Below, in pieces: positions 35,144 to 46,535 of a stretch of 64,000 bases of DNA. This stretch comes from Venturia oleaginea. Taxonomy: Eukaryota > Ascomycota > Dothideomycetes > Venturiales > Venturiaceae. Numbering within the stretch: position 1 is the first letter of the stretch; each line of letters opens with the position of its first letter. The notes beneath the pieces are model-generated. The model did not search any database. It was not told the DNA's origin and worked only from the letters and a program-made list of their open reading frames with translations. Made by a program: the position numbers and the translations under genes. Location: the NCBI GenBank assembly GCA_013176395.1, contig JABMLP010000002.1:1364001-1428000 (forward strand), written 5' to 3'.

Positions 35144-37292
35144 TCAAAGTTCAAGCGACGCATCGGTCCCTTGCGGTGGTATTTGTGGTTTTCCAAACTG
35201 TTGCTTGACATCTGTCGGATCCATGGTGTCCACAAATGCGCGTCGGACAAAGGCAAACCAAATCGTGTTGGAATGTTTGTTGTGCTTCTTCTTCTTCTTC
35301 CCCTTCCCGTCTGCATGCACTTCCTCTTCCTCTTCGGCTTGATCGTTGGCGTCCTGTTCCAAAGGTTCGCTCTCGATAACATCAGTCTTTCCGCCTTTTT
35401 TTGACTTGGCAATCTTCTTGGCCAGATCCACATAACTTCTCACGGTCAAGTCTTTCAACTTGAAAATTTGATCCGAGAACGTGTCGTATTCGACTTCATA
35501 TTTGAAGTTCCTCGGATTCGGCTTACCCTTCTTGACCTTCCCGTGGTGGTGGCCTTCCTTCCATCCGTCGGAGCTGATAGGGTTCTTGTCATCCGCAGAG
35601 CTTTCCCCAAGGAAGTCGTTGTTGATGTGCGTCAGGTTTGCGAAGTACTGTGTATAGCCTAGCCATGAAAGGCTCTGCGGCGAATATGCCGGCCCAGGAG
35701 GAGAAGACTTTGACGGTGGCTGCGGCACTTTGAACTTGTGCTGCTTCTTCTTTTTCCTCTGTGCTTCCACCAGCTGGGTATCAGAGGAAGCAGCGTTCTT
35801 GGCCCAGACCAGCTCTGAGTCTTTCAGGGTCTTGTATCGTGGAGTGGCGTCTGCCGATTTCAGTCCAGTCACGTCGTATTCGAATACCCTGAGAGTTGGG
35901 AAATAGTTGGGGACCACGCTCGGAGACACGAACGACATGCTGTATCGTTCCGCGTATTTACCGCCGATCTTATCAAGACCACTCTTGCCTTTTCCTTTCT
36001 TGGGCTTCTTCGAAGTAGAGAAGCAAGTCGGGAGAAATTCAGACCAAAACTTTTTGTGTTCGTCGTTATCGTCGTCGGTCACCTGATGGCTTCCGCTGAC
36101 AGCAGGAATTTTTGCGAACAGCTGTCGAAGATCCACCAGATAGTCACTAGCGCTGGCGACTGAGAAGTCGGCATCGCCCTCTCCCTTTTCCATGTCCTCG
36201 GCGAGTACAAGTCCTTTACGAATATGTTTCTTGACCTCATTGAAGTCCTGCAGCATGAAGTGGTCTATGTTCATGTGGCCGTATATTGAGCCGACGATGA
36301 CGTCCCTGTATTGCTCCATCCATAATGCATATTTCTGCCAACAAGTCTCATCCCAGCTCGTCTTGCTGTCGACACGCGCTGGGGGCACATGACCAGTCAA
36401 GATAGCTTTCATGCCACGGTCGCGCAAGATCTGAAGCTGGATTCGCAGCCACTCAAATTGTTCGAATCCAGGCTCTGACTTGGCCGCGCAACCGTCCACG
36501 GCGGAATTCGAATCAAAGAAGTATAGCGTATTGATGCTGAATACTGCTAACTCGTTGCGGATGGCCTCGACGTAAAACCAGCCACCACTTTGAAATGCAT
36601 GCCTCTGCTCTTCAGGTATAAATTGTCGCCAAATGTCCAAGTATTTCTTAGTCCACCTGTTTGGACCGTCTGTAAAGATATTGTGTGGGAGAATGTCGTT
36701 ATTGCCAAAGGTGGGTATAATAGGAATAATGAAATCGTTCGTGGGATCGTGATCGTGATCGTGGTCGTTGTCGTTCTTGCCAAAAACCTCTCTGAATTTG
36801 TCTACCACGAGCTGATTCTGTTCGACAACCTGTCCTTCGCTTCGCGGTATCTTGTCGTCATTGTCGTGCCTGGCTGAATCGCCTGTCCAGACGACGAAAT
36901 CGATGTCATCTTTTATGTTCTCCTTGATCCATGTGAAAGTGGCGTTGAGAAGAGTCAATGGGGAGTCGCAATCTGAAGTCTCGGCTCCATAGAAGCCAGC
37001 AGGGCCATCGCCTCGATGGCATGCGCCGTCTCCAGACGTCGACGAGTAGGTCTTGTAGTATGGGTCGGGATGAATATCTGCAGCGTCGGTTGTCAGAAAG
37101 CCTGTTCTTGTACGGCACGGCGTCTGACATACCTGTGATGTGCAAGAATTTGCCAGTCAACTTGCGCCCTCGTTCGACATGGGGCGCTGAGGGAGAAGCG
37201 CGGTGCAGCTGCGGGAGGGCTAGACCCAGGTCGGCAGCAAGCAGTACTCCTGCGAGTAACGAGTGCAGCACTGTGTGGTGTCTTGTCCTCAT
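35144..37292 (-). CDS. PPN1: Vacuolar endopolyphosphatase Ppn1
   Basis: Two exons, 37292-37133 and 37077-35144, with a 55-nt intron (GTATGT donor, CTGCAG acceptor), give 697 residues. The N-terminus has an uncleaved-anchor or signal segment, LLAGVLLAADLGLALP, followed by RKLTGKFLHITD. Metallophosphoesterase motifs are DIHPDPYY (split by the intron), VVWTGDSARHD, FGNNDILPHN, TGHVPP and GSIYGHMNIDHF. The C-terminal third has acidic and Lys-rich tracts (EEEEEVHADGKGKKKKKHNK). Role by family: cleaves long-chain polyphosphate inside the vacuole; fungal precursors are membrane-anchored and proteolytically processed. The alternative Met at 36958 would drop the signal and the first metal-binding motif, so the spliced start is preferred. 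Confidence 0.93.
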
Positions 37293-37853
37293 GTTGTGCG
37301 TCTCGGCTGGAATTGTTGGTTGAACGAACGGTAGCCGTACGTTTAATGATGAATGGGAGCCATCAGCAGGCTTTTAGGTAAAAATGCAACAGAGGACTCG
37401 AAGCCGGCTGCAGTACTGCACGGCTAGGGTCCAAGGCTGAGGGAGGGCTCCAGGCGAGGAAGGTTGGGGGGCGGGCAGCCAATAATGGCTAGATGTGCGT
37501 ACACGAGGGATGGCCGTTGTCAGTCGCCGCTGTCCATCAGATGGTCGCCGATGTCCATCAGATGGTCGACGTCGCCCACGCGGGCTCTCCAAAAGCGATA
37601 GCCATGGTCAAATTCGACATATGTACCGTCTATCCCATTTTCCCGCCATAGCGCGCCATAGCGGCCATACTATCCCATTCTCCCGCCACACGCATTGCTT
37701 TGATCGATGCGGAAGAAAAAGCAAGTGAAAAATAATCAACAAATAATCTCCATTAGGTACTCGTATGATATCTGAGCACCATCCAACAAGTTACTGCTAT
37801 CATACTGTCCATGTCGCACCGAGCTTCACAAGCTCATGGCACTTATCGGCATC

Positions 37854-37909
37854 GGCATCTACCATCTACCATCTACCATCTACCATCTGCCATCTGCCAT
37901 CTGCCATCT
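37854..37909. repeat. 7-bp tandem array, eight copies
   Basis: Units read GGCATCT, then four ACCATCT and three GCCATCT. The homogeneous blocks indicate slippage expansion. Confidence 0.9.
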
Positions 37910-37980
37910 GTCAGTCGTGCCAGGCTTCGGCATCAGCTGCTTCTTTCACAGGTGCCACACACAGGGGATATCTATCGTGT

Positions 37981-38084
37981 TATACTCCTGCACACTGCAT
38001 TATACTCTTGTACACCTGCACACTGCATTATACTCTTGCACACCTGCACATCGCATTATACTCCTGCACACCTGCACACCGCAA
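37981..38084. repeat. 28-bp minisatellite, about 3.7 copies
   Basis: Unit core TATACTCTTGCACACCTGCA plus CACTGCAT. The first copy lacks 8 bp; three full copies follow with a few substitutions. Confidence 0.9.
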
Positions 38085-38306
38085 ATTCTGCTGCAGCAAC
38101 CATGATGGTCGTTGATCTCGTCACGAGGCTACTCTGAGTTCTCTCTTATCTAATCAATCAGCCTACAATGGGCTTAGGAATGAATCCATTGCAATCCTCT
38201 AACTCTGAAGTATTTACATCGAAGAGAACCTCAAACTCCAACCCGACAAATCCTGACAACCTACTGCTTCATCCAATCAAGTACTCCCGCAGCATCCACC
38301 GACAAC

Positions 38307-38878
38307 TCATATCGCTGCCGCCGCAGCAACAGCTGCCACCAAACCCAACATACTACCAGCAACATCTCGAGGAGCTGCCGCTCCAGTAAACTTGGCCGGC
38401 ATTGCACCAGTTCCCGTACCAGTGGCACTAGCTCTTGCTCCCGAGGGTGTGGCGGTTGCTACCGAGTCTCGACGAACCATCTCGTGATGGCCTGGCGCAA
38501 CATGATCCTCCCCGAATTGAACCTGAACTCCTGCCGCTTGACATTTCTGCACGAACGCCACCTTAGCAGCTAAATTCTGGTCAGTATTGTCACCGACAGA
38601 TTGAAACACCACCCTTACATTCCAAGGCTGTCGTGTCACAGGCGAATTCCAAGCATGGTTGCAACTGCTTTATCATGCCGGCTTTTGAACAGGAGCATGA
38701 AAAGTCATTCGTATCGCAGCCACTAGCTTGGACGACCTTCTCCACGCATTGCGTCTGTTGAGCATTAGTCTCCTTCACAATACAGAGGTAGTATGGAACT
38801 TACGGAGCAGCTTCTCTTGCCTAATTGGGAAGCAGAAACTAGTCCAACAAACAGCGTAATGATGGTGGATGTCTTCAT
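38307..38878 (-). CDS. CFEM-domain GPI-anchored cell-surface protein
   Basis: Three exons, 38878-38804, 38754-38619 and 38569-38307, with two 49-nt introns (branch sites CTAAT and ACTGAC), give 157 residues. The signal peptide is MKTSTIITLFVGLVSAS. The mature part has eight cysteines spaced as in CFEM: C-x2-C, ASGC, FSCSC, QPC, FAC and the last in VAFVQKCQAAG, reached only through the second intron. A Ser/Thr/Ala/Gly-rich stalk (ATATPSGARASATGTGTGA) leads to a hydrophobic Ala-rich terminus, typical of GPI attachment. CFEM proteins bind haem or act at the host or cell-wall interface. The Asp before the FSCSC block (CDTNDFSC) is present, as in haem-binding members. The exact role is unknown. 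Confidence 0.9.
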
Positions 38879-41002
38879 GCTTGCGGCTGAGGATCGTTGC
38901 AAGGAGAGGATCGATTGATAGGCTGCAAGGTGAAATGCGAACTACAAACGACTGACCAGACACCTCTTACGGAGGGCGTCTTTTGAAGAAGAACAATCGA
39001 GCAATCATCCTGCGCTTTGCTCTGCTAATATTTCGCAGACGATTGTGTTTCCCAGTTAATGAGCCCTTGAAATGCATCCATCAAGCTGCGATAGACCAAC
39101 TCAGCCCTCTATTGGCTGTCGCAGCTAGAGCATATGTAACTCAATTGTTTGCTGGGCGTGAGTGGTGGGTGGTCAGCCCACAGCACAAAACGTCGTTGCA
39201 ATCGGTTCCAAGGGACATCTCATTGGCTTGGCGTTGATTCACAGTATTGATATATACTGAGGGCGGAAGCACATCACCGTTCGCACGATGATCGCAAATC
39301 AATCTACCTCCGTACCATATCTGGTTCACGAGCGCAAATTCCGCTCTTTTGTCATCTCTAAGTTCCCCTCCCTTCTCCACAGGTTGTGGTTTCAGGTATT
39401 CGAGTTTCAGCGACGCCGTTCTTTTCCTACTACTTCGAGGAAAGCCCTCTGAAAACAACCAAATTGTATATGATTCTTTATTCGACCGGACCGATGCTCC
39501 CACTGCAGAAATGATGATCATAGAAGCTGCGGCCTTATTTTAGTCTTAATGATACCATGGATCACGGCGAATCTCTTCCACACCATGGAAACCGCCACAA
39601 ATCGGTCTTGAAACAAAGAAACCAATTAGCCCACTTCTCAGCTGGGTCATGTGTCTTGAGCACGATTGGTCACGCGGATTGAGTTCGGCCTTTCTCGCGA
39701 ATGAAATCGACAATCGACAATCACCTCAGCGCGATAAACAACATTTGACAAAGCTTTGTAGAACAAGTTGCGCATAAAATGGATCGATTGATGGTAACAA
39801 CATCACCTCCTTCCTACGCTTTGCCCGCCTGCACAATTTCAGTGCATAGTTTAGGTGGAGTTATGGCAACCTCGCGAAGCGCCTTCGCACACGACTCGCG
39901 ACCATCGAGAATCGAAAAGGTTCAACAGAAGGAGGTTGGATTTTTGATTACCTCATGCATGACCAGCCTGCATAATGACTCCAGCCTCTGAGCTGATTTG
40001 TATATGAAAGTATGCTTGCATGCGCCCCAAAGTTGACTCGACAGATCGGAGGCAAGGGTATGCGCATGCATCAGCCGCCTCTGGATCGACAACCGACCCA
40101 ACAGGAAGTCAAGGAAATCTAAGTACACATCATTCGGGCCGCAGCAAGCCCCAGCCGCGATCTACAATCCCTCGTCGATCTGCCGCTGCCCATGTACTAG
40201 TATATCTCAATTCGGCACCATGGACATGGGGCCAGGAGTGGTATTATGTTCACCGTTTTTTGGTCTATCATACTATCCTTCCATTGTTGTGCTCCATAAT
40301 AACTCACCATCTAGTCGCATCGTCTCTTCAGAAATCTGAGGATGAATATCGTTTTGTTGGAGTCTGTATACCAGCACCAGCTCTGTCCACACTGTAGGAT
40401 TGCAAATGTACGCCATGTATAGTGCATGCCCTGTCCCTTCCTCCTCTGGACAAGACGATAAGTAATTCCGATATTACCATTTAAGAGTATGACGCGCGAA
40501 AGATGATTTGCCCAATTTCCATCTAAACTTTTTTTTAGGGGCATCATTGCCACCTCCACCCTCGGCGTCTCAATAGGTAGATATGCAATAAAGAGATAAT
40601 TACACGGTTGGCGCGATATAATTGTTCTAGTAAGGTCACTCTTTTTCGCGCGATATGTCATCTCAGCTGTTACATAGGATCTGCCATTTGGCTTTTGGGG
40701 AATTTGAAAACGGCTGATACTACAATTCTATGGTTGGGAAAAGAAACATGAAAGGTTAAATAAAGAGGATCGAAATTTGAGTAGGTGATGTGGTTGAAAG
40801 TGACAATACTTGGACAGGGGACTAGGAATATCTACTACGCAAAAAATTGCACAAAGACGTGACATCCAAGATAACATCAGATAGACAAAGCGAATCAACT
40901 ATCATAAAGCACGATTTACAAAATGCCAAAATGCTTAACTGCAACGCTACTGATATCATCGAAATGCCAAAAGTCGTTCAAGAACATCTGTGTCTTAACC
41001 AT
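38879..41002. other. Gene-free 2.1 kb
   Basis: Several frames of up to 126 codons occur (for example 39141-39521 on the minus strand), but none shows domain, signal or splice support. 40000-40900 is A/T-rich. No repeats stand out. Part is the CFEM gene promoter. Confidence 0.4.
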
Positions 41003-41943
41003 CTAATCCATGAAACCCTTCTTTCCATCACCATCAGCATCCTTCATCGGGTTCAACTTATCCAGCATAGATGGTTTAGCAGTAGCATCACGGCCTGAGC
41101 CTGAGGCAAGAGAACCGGTAGCACCAGTACCCGCTCCACCGACGTGAGTACCGTGTGCACTTGAGGAATGACGGTGTGTGCCAGTAGTGCCTTGAACAGT
41201 TGAACCTACCGATCCCACGTTTCCGTGGGGGGCTGTAGGACCTGTATGGGAGTGGTCGTGACCACCTAAAGCCTTACCGATGGCTCGTGGCTCGCCCTCA
41301 AAACCGTCATACTTCTCGCCACGGCCACCAAGGACACCACCCTGCTTCCTGAAATCTTCCATGGAGACGGCTGGGAGTGCAGAGGTGGAGTGGTGTTGTG
41401 CGGTATTGTGGTGCTGAGGTCATATTAGCTTTTATCAAAGCAGTAGCGAGCGAGGCCGAAACTTACGACTTCGTGAATTGGGACGGTGGTGTGAACGACG
41501 TGTGGCTCGATAGTCTCCTTCTGGACAACTGGCTGGATGGTCTCGTGCACATGGTGGTGAACATGCTCGCCAGCTACCGTTGGTACAACACCCTCTGTTC
41601 GTCGCTCTGCAGCTCGGACGTGCTCATCCTTGAATTTCGCGGCTTCGAGTTCGAGCTTCCGGGATACATCTTCCCTGTTTCCGTGCTCAATTTCTCGGTG
41701 CTCAACAGCCTTCAGGTTGTGGTGATGTTGCTCGGGTAAAACCTCCTTGTCGTGGACAGGTTGGACTGAAGTGTGGTAGTGGTCTTGATGAACCTCCTTG
41801 TCAATTGCAGTTTGGATTTCCTCGTGTCTTTGAGGGATGGTGGTGTTGTGTGTGACACCTGGAGCGACCTTCTCGTGGACGGTAGTGTCGTGCTTTCCAG
41901 ACTTGGACATGAAGTCACTGACGGCGGCCTTGGCTTTATCCAT
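41003..41943 (-). CDS. Hydrophilic His/charge-rich allergen-like protein
   Basis: Two exons, 41943-41467 and 41413-41003, with a 53-nt intron, give 295 residues. The N-terminal half carries the repeated HxxH/valine pattern of a fungal family usually labelled allergen or LEA-like: GVTHNTTIPQRHEEIQTAID, QPVHDKEVLPEQHHHN, VAGEHVHHHVHETIQPVVQK and HVVHTTVPIHEV. The C-terminal half is Gly/Thr/His/Ser-rich and ends in LDKLNPMKDADGDGKKGFMD. No signal peptide, membrane segment or Cys. Composition suggests an intrinsically disordered, stress-type hydrophilin. A TATA-like sequence (CTATATAC on the plus strand) at 42025-42032 lies about 85 bp upstream of the start. A related gene lies head to head at 42862. 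Confidence 0.8.
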
Positions 41944-42861
41944 TCTGATTGGTTATTGATAATTGAGTAGGAAATGTGATGTGAGTGTATGATAATGCTT
42001 GTCTCAGAGGATACTGCTTGCTGCCTATATACTTTTCACAACCAAAACTTAAGGGCACGTCTACGTAATGCTTGGAGAGGCTAGTTGCTTGATACAACTG
42101 CATCATCATGCCTTAGCCATTATAATTCTTGGCCGCCGGCACAGGGAAGAGCCACAGGCATGAGTATCTCAGAGCACTAGCCACTTGGATCGACTGGTAC
42201 CAATTGACTGGAACAGTGCACGTCAGTCTTGGGAAAGGCGTGAGCGGAAATAACTGGAGCCTCCAAGTTTGGGCGGCAGGGAATATAGCAGCGTCAAGTT
42301 TCTTGCCGCATCATGACAGCGACCATGTTCAGCCCTCTGTCCAGGCCCGAGCTCTTCAATGGTGGTTGAGTGTTATGATGATCCCTTGGGCGATCATGCG
42401 TAGATCTCTCTCCAGAGTAAGCTCCGTCCCAGCAGCAGCATCTGGCAGCCCTAATCCGGTCTGGCCTTGCGAAGATCGAACAACCAGATCGAAGCTGCGA
42501 GGCTAAATCTGAGCCCTGCTGCAGGCTGGGGAAACGTCATTCCGTGCTCGCCCAATCAACGTCGACGCTGGGAAACGTCATTCTGGGCCACCTATGATGA
42601 ATCTGCCAATGCTATTGACATCATGTTATCGCGCTGCTGCGAAAGAAGAAAGACACTGCGAAGCTTCAGTTTCTCCTTCCCGAAAATGAGTTGATCAGGA
42701 ACGAACTCCTGCCAAGTCCTACGGCAATTCGTGCGGCATCAGCAAATCCAAAGCCTCGCGTGTCTTTGAGCTCCTAAGTTCCCTGCCTTAAGCTCCTATC
42801 TGATACGCAATCTCGTCCGCCAATCCCTATTTTCCTCCACACCCTCGACCAGCAAGCGAGC
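41944..42861. promoter_or_regulatory. Divergent promoter between two related hydrophilic-protein genes
   Basis: 918 bp. The minus-strand gene has a TATA-like box at 42025-42032. The plus-strand gene has a CT-rich leader at about 42770-42850. Two near-identical 19-mers, GCTGGGAAACGTCATTC-like, occur near 42526-42542 and 42569-42585. They could be a paired regulatory site or a small duplication. Confidence 0.5.
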
Positions 42862-44552
42862 ATGAGAAGACTGTTAAAAAAGCTGCCCCACAGACACAGG
42901 GATGATACCTCTGATCAACGCCCACAATCTCAGCATGAACCAATCAAAGCAGAATCACCTGGAACACAAACTGTTTTCTACCATGCAGACGATATCAACA
43001 GCACTGAGCCAACGATAACTGCCACCAACGGACGGCCAAAGATAGCTCAGTCGCTGGACGGTACACATCACAAACGGCTTTCTCAGCAGTCCAAAGATGA
43101 TGCACATCGCAAACGAAAGCCCACGTTGAGTGGCCCCAACAAGAGGGAGAGCGGTTTGGTCTCGTTTGACCAGCCAGTCGATATAACCTCTATACACAAA
43201 TCAGACGACACAAACAAATCAAACATCAGCGCGTCACAACATGCCCTTCAATTAGGTCCTCAAGACACCAGTCTGTACGATGATCTGAGCTATCTTACGC
43301 TTGGTGGTGACAGCAGAGATGCCGTCGACCCAAGCCGAAAGCGATATAGTGAAGACGTGGCAGATAGAAATATCATGTCCAACGAGAAGGGTCGTCTTAG
43401 TGAACACACTGCTGGGCGTAGGGGTAGTATCTTCCATGTTCCCGCACAAGTTGACGAGTTTTCCGAGGACGTCGCCGATCGCAACGTGAGCTCTTCACGT
43501 AAGCCAACCACCGAGACTTATCTGCCCGAAACGCAGCATCAAATCGATCGGAGGATTGCTACCTCACCATTCTCTTCAGACGAGTTCTATGACCCTCGTT
43601 TCGAACAGCGTAGTGCAGCTAGTAATTCTTTGTTCCTTTGCTGAGGTAAGCAAACCAAGGCTAACAATATCCCAAAGACTCGCGCAAGGCTTCAACGGCA
43701 TCAACTCCATGGAAGCCCAAACCCAGTCAAGTTCCCCTGGGCTACCATGTGAACGCAGATTCTGGCTTCATTGGTAACTTCGATTCGGCAAGCTCCTCGT
43801 CTTCAGAACCGGGCGTAATGGCTGCTCCTGGAACCGAGGAAACCTTCCAACGAAGCGAACCTGCTCCTCAAGCTAAACCTTCGACCGGTGCCCCTAAGAC
43901 TGATTTCAAAGACCTTGACTTCAAAGACTCGGAAGATGTTGACTACTACACACGATATGCACCTGCTGTCACACATGAGACGGTGGTTCCAGAAGTCCGC
44001 CACGTCGAGGAGGAAGTAGTGACTCGCGAGATCCATTACCAACATGTATATCACAGGATCCTCCCAATCAAGGACGTCGAAGTCCTCCCAGCTAAGCACT
44101 TCGTTCGCGACCCGACCACTGGCAATCTCACCGAGATTCCTGCTCCCCCACCAGCAAGAGAAGGAGGACATCCACAATGGAAGTTTGTAGCGACCGAGTT
44201 TGACTCTGGTTGGCAGCCAGCGGCTCCGCGGACATTCACAGCGCGGACGTTCGGCGAAGATGAAGGGGTGTATAAGGAGTATGTAGGGGATGACGGTATT
44301 CCACGAACAGAGACAACCTGGATACATCCACCGACCATTCAAGACGGCGGTTTCAAGACTGGCCAGACAGAAGCATTGTTCATGGACAAGTTTAACGACT
44401 TGAAATCAAAAGAGAAGGCAAGTGGCCATTCCGGTGAGACGTCGCACGGGGTGCACGAGTCTGGCGGCCAGTTCTGCAATGGACATTGCCATAGTCCGGG
44501 AACGGAGAAACAAATGCATAGGCGTCCCGGACGTTCCAGTTCAGGGCATTGA
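42862..44552 (+). CDS. Hydrophilic protein with allergen/LEA-like core, related to its neighbour
   Basis: Two exons, 42862-43621 and 43678-44552, give 544 residues. The 56-nt intron has donor A|GTAATT, branch CTAAC and acceptor AAAG. The N-terminal 270 residues are polar and contain a duplicated SEDVADRN motif. The core, around residues 320-390, reads RYAPAVTHETVVPEVRHVEE then EIHYQHVYHRILPIKDVEVL and PAKHF. It aligns with the neighbour's PGVTHNTTIP...HQDHYHTSVQPVHDKEVLP block. The C-terminus has GWQPAAPRTFTARTFGEDEG and a His-rich tail. No signal or membrane segment. Function unknown; a stress-related disordered protein is an inference. Confidence 0.78.
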
Positions 44553-45095
44553 TATTGTGGAAAGGTTCTTGCTGCATTTTTGCATTGATCGGTGCGTTTG
44601 AATAATTCGGTTAGACCAGGATGCATACATAGCACGAGCATGGCGTTGGTGGCATTTTCTTTCTCCACCCAATTCCTTGAATATCTCAGTGTAAAGTAGT
44701 ATCCAACTTGTATAGTCCATGTGTGTGTCTCCGTGGGACACATGCGAACTTTTAGGTGTCTATTGATCGGCCAGACGTCCAATGCTATACGTTGCGCAGT
44801 ATTTCTCAAAAAGCTGTGGTCAAACTTTCCAAGTCGGCTTTCGTAGCACCGATCAAGGCCAGCTTGTCAACTTCATGACTACTGTAAAATGACAAGTGCT
44901 TTCTATATTCAGTCAAAGCCCCATAAAAAAGATGGACACATTCGGCATTGATCATGATCATGATTGGCATTCATGTTCATGGGAAAAGTGCTTCTGGTTT
45001 GCTGAGTGATCGATGGAGATCTGGGTCAATCAGAACTAGATTCAGACATGTGAATGAAGTCAAAGGGTAGCAGGTTTTCCCGACCTGCTTGGCTT
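44553..45095. other. Intergenic between convergent genes
   Basis: 543 bp of 3' flanks. A small dyad GATCATGATCATGAT lies near 44950. No gene supported. Confidence 0.45.
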
Positions 45096-46109
45096 TCATC
45101 CTGCATGTTCTGTGTCTAAATGCTCGTTGATGTCATTCTCGGCAAGTCTAGTGTCGCAAATAGGGCATGAGACGAGCTGTCGCTTGATGATCTGGACGGC
45201 CTCATGCTTCTCGTTTGTTCGCTGGCGTTTGCTGCCCGGCAGATCCAACTTTTCGTCGCTTGTTGCATGAGCTTTTTCTGTGATAATGGTAGCAGATTTT
45301 ACTGGCGGTCCCCGAAGGTTATCAGCTTGTTCACTTTTGACACCCGTCTTGACCCAGTTGTCAATCTTGTTCTTCTGCCTTCCAGCTCTCTCTTTCGCGC
45401 TCAATGTCCTGAGCTGCTGCTTTGTAAGATCTGGCTCTGATATCTTTGTATATGCTCCTCCACATTCGACTTCGTGCTTGGTGAACCATGCATCGCTTGA
45501 CGAGGGGGCACGGTTCATACTGCGTTTGACCAGGCCGAAATATGGTGCTTGGTTTTGGCAGATGCCGTCGCATTTCCAGACATGAGTACGGTACGAGTCC
45601 ACCTCATCGTGAAAGGTGTGGTAAACAGTGATTTCGTAGTTGCCGTGACTATTGATGGCATCGGCCAGCAGCAAGAAGCCAGCACCATGCCCTGTTCCAT
45701 CATCGCCTCGAGAATGCTGCCACCCGGCTGTTAGGAAGAAGTAGGCGTGTATTGCTTCGTGAAGGAGCGTGTTTATAGTATCGGAGCGAGACCTGTACTT
45801 GAGAAGGGCTTCAGACAGCTTGAGTCGGATTTGCCGATATTTTCCCTCGTCATCTTTGACCAGCTCGCATATTCCAGCGCATAGGGTCAGTCTCGCGGAC
45901 CAAGACACTTGGACGCGTGGTAGGAGAAGGGAGCGGAAGTACAGCGTGTTGTACAGGTCGAAAAGCTGGTGAATATCCACGATTGGGTGCTTTTCTTCGT
46001 CGTTGATGATGGACTGGATCTGGTCGAGGGCGGCTTTCTGCTCGTCTGAGACAGCTGTCAGGGTTGTAATGGCAGCGATGGCAGCTCCCTCGTCGGTAAG
46101 AGGCGCCAT
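45096..46109 (-). CDS. Spartan/SprT-type DNA-protein crosslink protease
   Basis: Single exon, 337 residues. SprT domain: VDIHQLFDLYNTLYFRSLLL, the metalloprotease motif HEAIH at 117-121, then GTGHGAGFLLLADAIN with the third zinc ligand. It is followed by a zinc-ribbon-like part (VWKCDGIC, and the conserved VECGGAYTKI). The C-terminus has a UBZ-like finger C315-P-I-C318...H330-x4-H335. In UBZ4 the last ligand is normally Cys, so this is a variant. A basic stretch GSKRQRTNEK may be an NLS. Role by family: SPRTN/DVC1 protease that removes DNA-protein crosslinks at replication forks, guided by ubiquitin. Divergent from the TBC gene. Confidence 0.9.
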   Translation of the reverse strand: MAPLTDEGAAIAAITTLTAVSDEQKAALDQIQSIINDEEKHPIVDIHQLFDLYNTLYFRSLLLPRVQVSWSARLTLCAGICELVKDDEGKYRQIRLKLSEALLKYRSRSDTINTLLHEAIHAYFFLTAGWQHSRGDDGTGHGAGFLLLADAINSHGNYEITVYHTFHDEVDSYRTHVWKCDGICQNQAPYFGLVKRSMNRAPSSSDAWFTKHEVECGGAYTKISEPDLTKQQLRTLSAKERAGRQKNKIDNWVKTGVKSEQADNLRGPPVKSATIITEKAHATSDEKLDLPGSKRQRTNEKHEAVQIIKRQLVSCPICDTRLAENDINEHLDTEHAG

Positions 46110-46535
46110 GTCGTCGACCAGGCGGTGGATGCAGAATCATTGGGTATGATGCAGAAGGGGGTTATCTTTGGGATGCGATTGTGGTTTGCAAGGAGGGGTC
46201 AACAACATGCCTGTTTGTATGTACATGGACATGGGAATGGCAATCCACCACCTGCAGAAACAAGGAAGACGATCAGCCGCCATGTCATAGAACATCACCA
46301 CCACAATTCTGAATACCGCACATGATCGCAAATCCTTTCCTTCTCTTCGCAAAGAACTTGTACCCTCAGGCCCTGGATTGGATTGTCCCATGAGAGACAC
46401 ATCGGTATCATCAGCATACGCGTCAAACACCGACTTCTGCTACATGTTACATTGAGGGGGGATGAGTAGCTTCATTCTCTCCAACACATCACGTTCGCTC
46501 GTTGTGTCGACCTGTGCTTGGAGCTGCAACTTTCT
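46110..46535. promoter_or_regulatory. Divergent promoter, Spartan / TBC protein
   Basis: 426 bp between two divergent starts; must hold both promoters. No clear TATA or named motif. Confidence 0.45.

Larger units (their letters stand above)
37293..38306. other. Intergenic with three short tandem arrays
   Basis: Holds a two-copy 21-bp repeat at 37531-37571 (core TGTCCATCAGATGGTCG), the 7-bp array at 37854-37909 and the 28-bp array at 37981-38084 (separate entries). The first is close to the PPN1 start and may lie in its promoter. No coding sequence is supported. Confidence 0.5.

Noticed and set aside
39141..39521. 126-codon minus-strand frame
   Set aside because: No domain or signal; the opposite strand is also partly open.
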